From Mycosarcoma maydis (lineage: Eukaryota; Basidiomycota; Ustilaginomycetes; Ustilaginales): DNA of 64,000 bases. The translations under genes were made by a program, and so were the position numbers. Location: NCBI RefSeq assembly GCF_000328475.2, contig NC_026478.1:2108001-2172000 (forward strand), in the 5' to 3' direction. The notes below the pieces were generated by a model that saw only the letters and a program-made list of their open reading frames with translations, was not told the origin of the DNA and ran no database searches. Positions 63,301 to 64,000 of this stretch are shown here, in pieces (within the stretch, counting starts at the first letter, position 1; each line of letters begins with the position of its first letter).

Positions 63301-64000
63301 CTCTCTCGCGCGCGTGCCTACTCTGCCCATAACACCTCCGACGACACCGCTCGGCTTGGACCATTCAAGTTTCATCCTTGTCATCCTCCTTTCCTCACGC
63401 TCTCAGCCACCCGCTGGCGCTTCCACTAACGTTTCCTCCTTTTGCCTATCTTGGCTCTCCTGCCTCAACTGTGCACTTGTCCCTGTCTTTGCTGTGCCTC
63501 TTTCTTTCCACCACCGCCTGCCGCCTCATCCGAATCTCCGACCGCCTTCTCTGCATCCCCGCTGGTGCTGTAACTCTGCTGATCCCGCCCAGCTTTGCAC
63601 CTTTGGCGTGCCTCTCCGCGTCGCGTCGCGTCGGCTCCGGCTCCAGCTCCAGCTCCAGCTCCAGCTCCTGCTCCTTGTCGACGAGTAAACATCTGGTCTC
63701 TTTCCCCTCGCACTGTAAAACACCAACTTGCCTTCTCTTGCCATTCGCCATTTGCCCTTTCCATGGGCTGCATCTTGCACGCATTCAAGCGCCTATCCGC
63801 CTCCCACCTCCCACCTCCCACCTCCCATCTGCTGCTGCTGTGGCTGCTGCAATAGCTTATTCTCAACCCCGAAAGGATCGACGCTGCATCCTGTCGTACC
63901 TTTCGCATCTCTCTGCGTAAGTCCTCCTCTTGCTCCTCCTCCTCCTCCTTGCCCTCTTTGCCCGCCGCCTGTCAACCCTCGCTGTGCTTGCAGCTTTGCA
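63301..64000 (+). promoter_or_regulatory. pyrimidine-rich probable 5' leader of a gene beyond the window, with a 5' UTR-type intron
   Basis: The plus strand is strongly C/T-rich with CCAGCT repeats near 63636-63665. A canonical donor GTAAGT at 63917 and an acceptor TGCTTGCAG ending at 63993 would delimit a 77-nt intron. No convincing start codon precedes it, so this looks like the spliced leader of a plus-strand gene starting after 64000. The open frame at 63378-63920 ends exactly at the donor and is compositionally a leader. Confidence 0.45.

Noticed and set aside
63378..63920. 180-codon frame rich in Ser, Leu and Pro
   Set aside because: Translation of a C/T-rich leader; it ends at a splice donor and has no recognisable domain.

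Overview
The window looks like nuclear DNA of a basidiomycete smut fungus, probably of the Ustilaginaceae (Ustilago, Sporisorium, Pseudozyma or relatives). The genes are long, mostly intronless and GC-rich, the few introns are short and GT-AG, serine/alanine/glutamine-rich tracts are frequent, and the gene set is eukaryotic housekeeping. I saw no rRNA, tRNA, CRISPR array or recognisable transposon. The assembly has two 100-base N gaps (54950-55049 and 60959-61058), each inside a gene.

Layout. 1-7.2 kb: 3' part of NPL4, a secreted cysteine-rich protein with a duplicated domain, the nucleolar RRM protein NOP6 divergent from the two-exon mitochondrial chaperone TIM8, and a four-TM protein. 8-14 kb: complex I 51-kDa subunit with a 13-nt first coding exon, a small probable mitochondrial membrane protein, and an MFS sugar transporter. 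15-25 kb: a SepH/Cdc7-type septation kinase, Elongator subunit ELP4, and a secreted ferritin-like (Rds1-type) protein. 25-34 kb: a 4-kb gene-poor stretch, a FEN2/LIZ1-type transporter, UTP11 and COX11. 34-39 kb: a 1761-residue membrane protein with a polyglutamine run and a perfect 87-bp tandem duplication. 39-52 kb: a 3.6-kb gene-poor stretch, ORC4 and an RFC small subunit side by side, a single-pass surface protein whose signal-peptide exon lies beyond a 604-nt intron, and a PAP2-family phosphatase with one intron. 54-64 kb: a Tea1-type kelch/coiled-coil polarity protein and a DUF7137-type secreted membrane protein (both gapped), then a pyrimidine-rich probable 5' leader of a gene beyond the window.

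The genes do not form one pathway. They cover proteostasis, ribosome biogenesis (NOP6, UTP11), mitochondrial biogenesis and respiration (TIM8, NDUFV1, COX11), DNA replication (ORC4, RFC), cytokinesis and polarity (SepH-type kinase, Tea1), nutrient uptake and the cell surface.

The most unusual signal is outside the genes. A heptamer family, ANTCACG on either strand (N can be any base), recurs through nearly all intergenic regions, as 1-1.5 copy singles and as tandem arrays (14 perfect copies at 14674-14771; 5-copy arrays at 26409 and 41363). It is nearly absent from coding sequence and I know of no assigned function.
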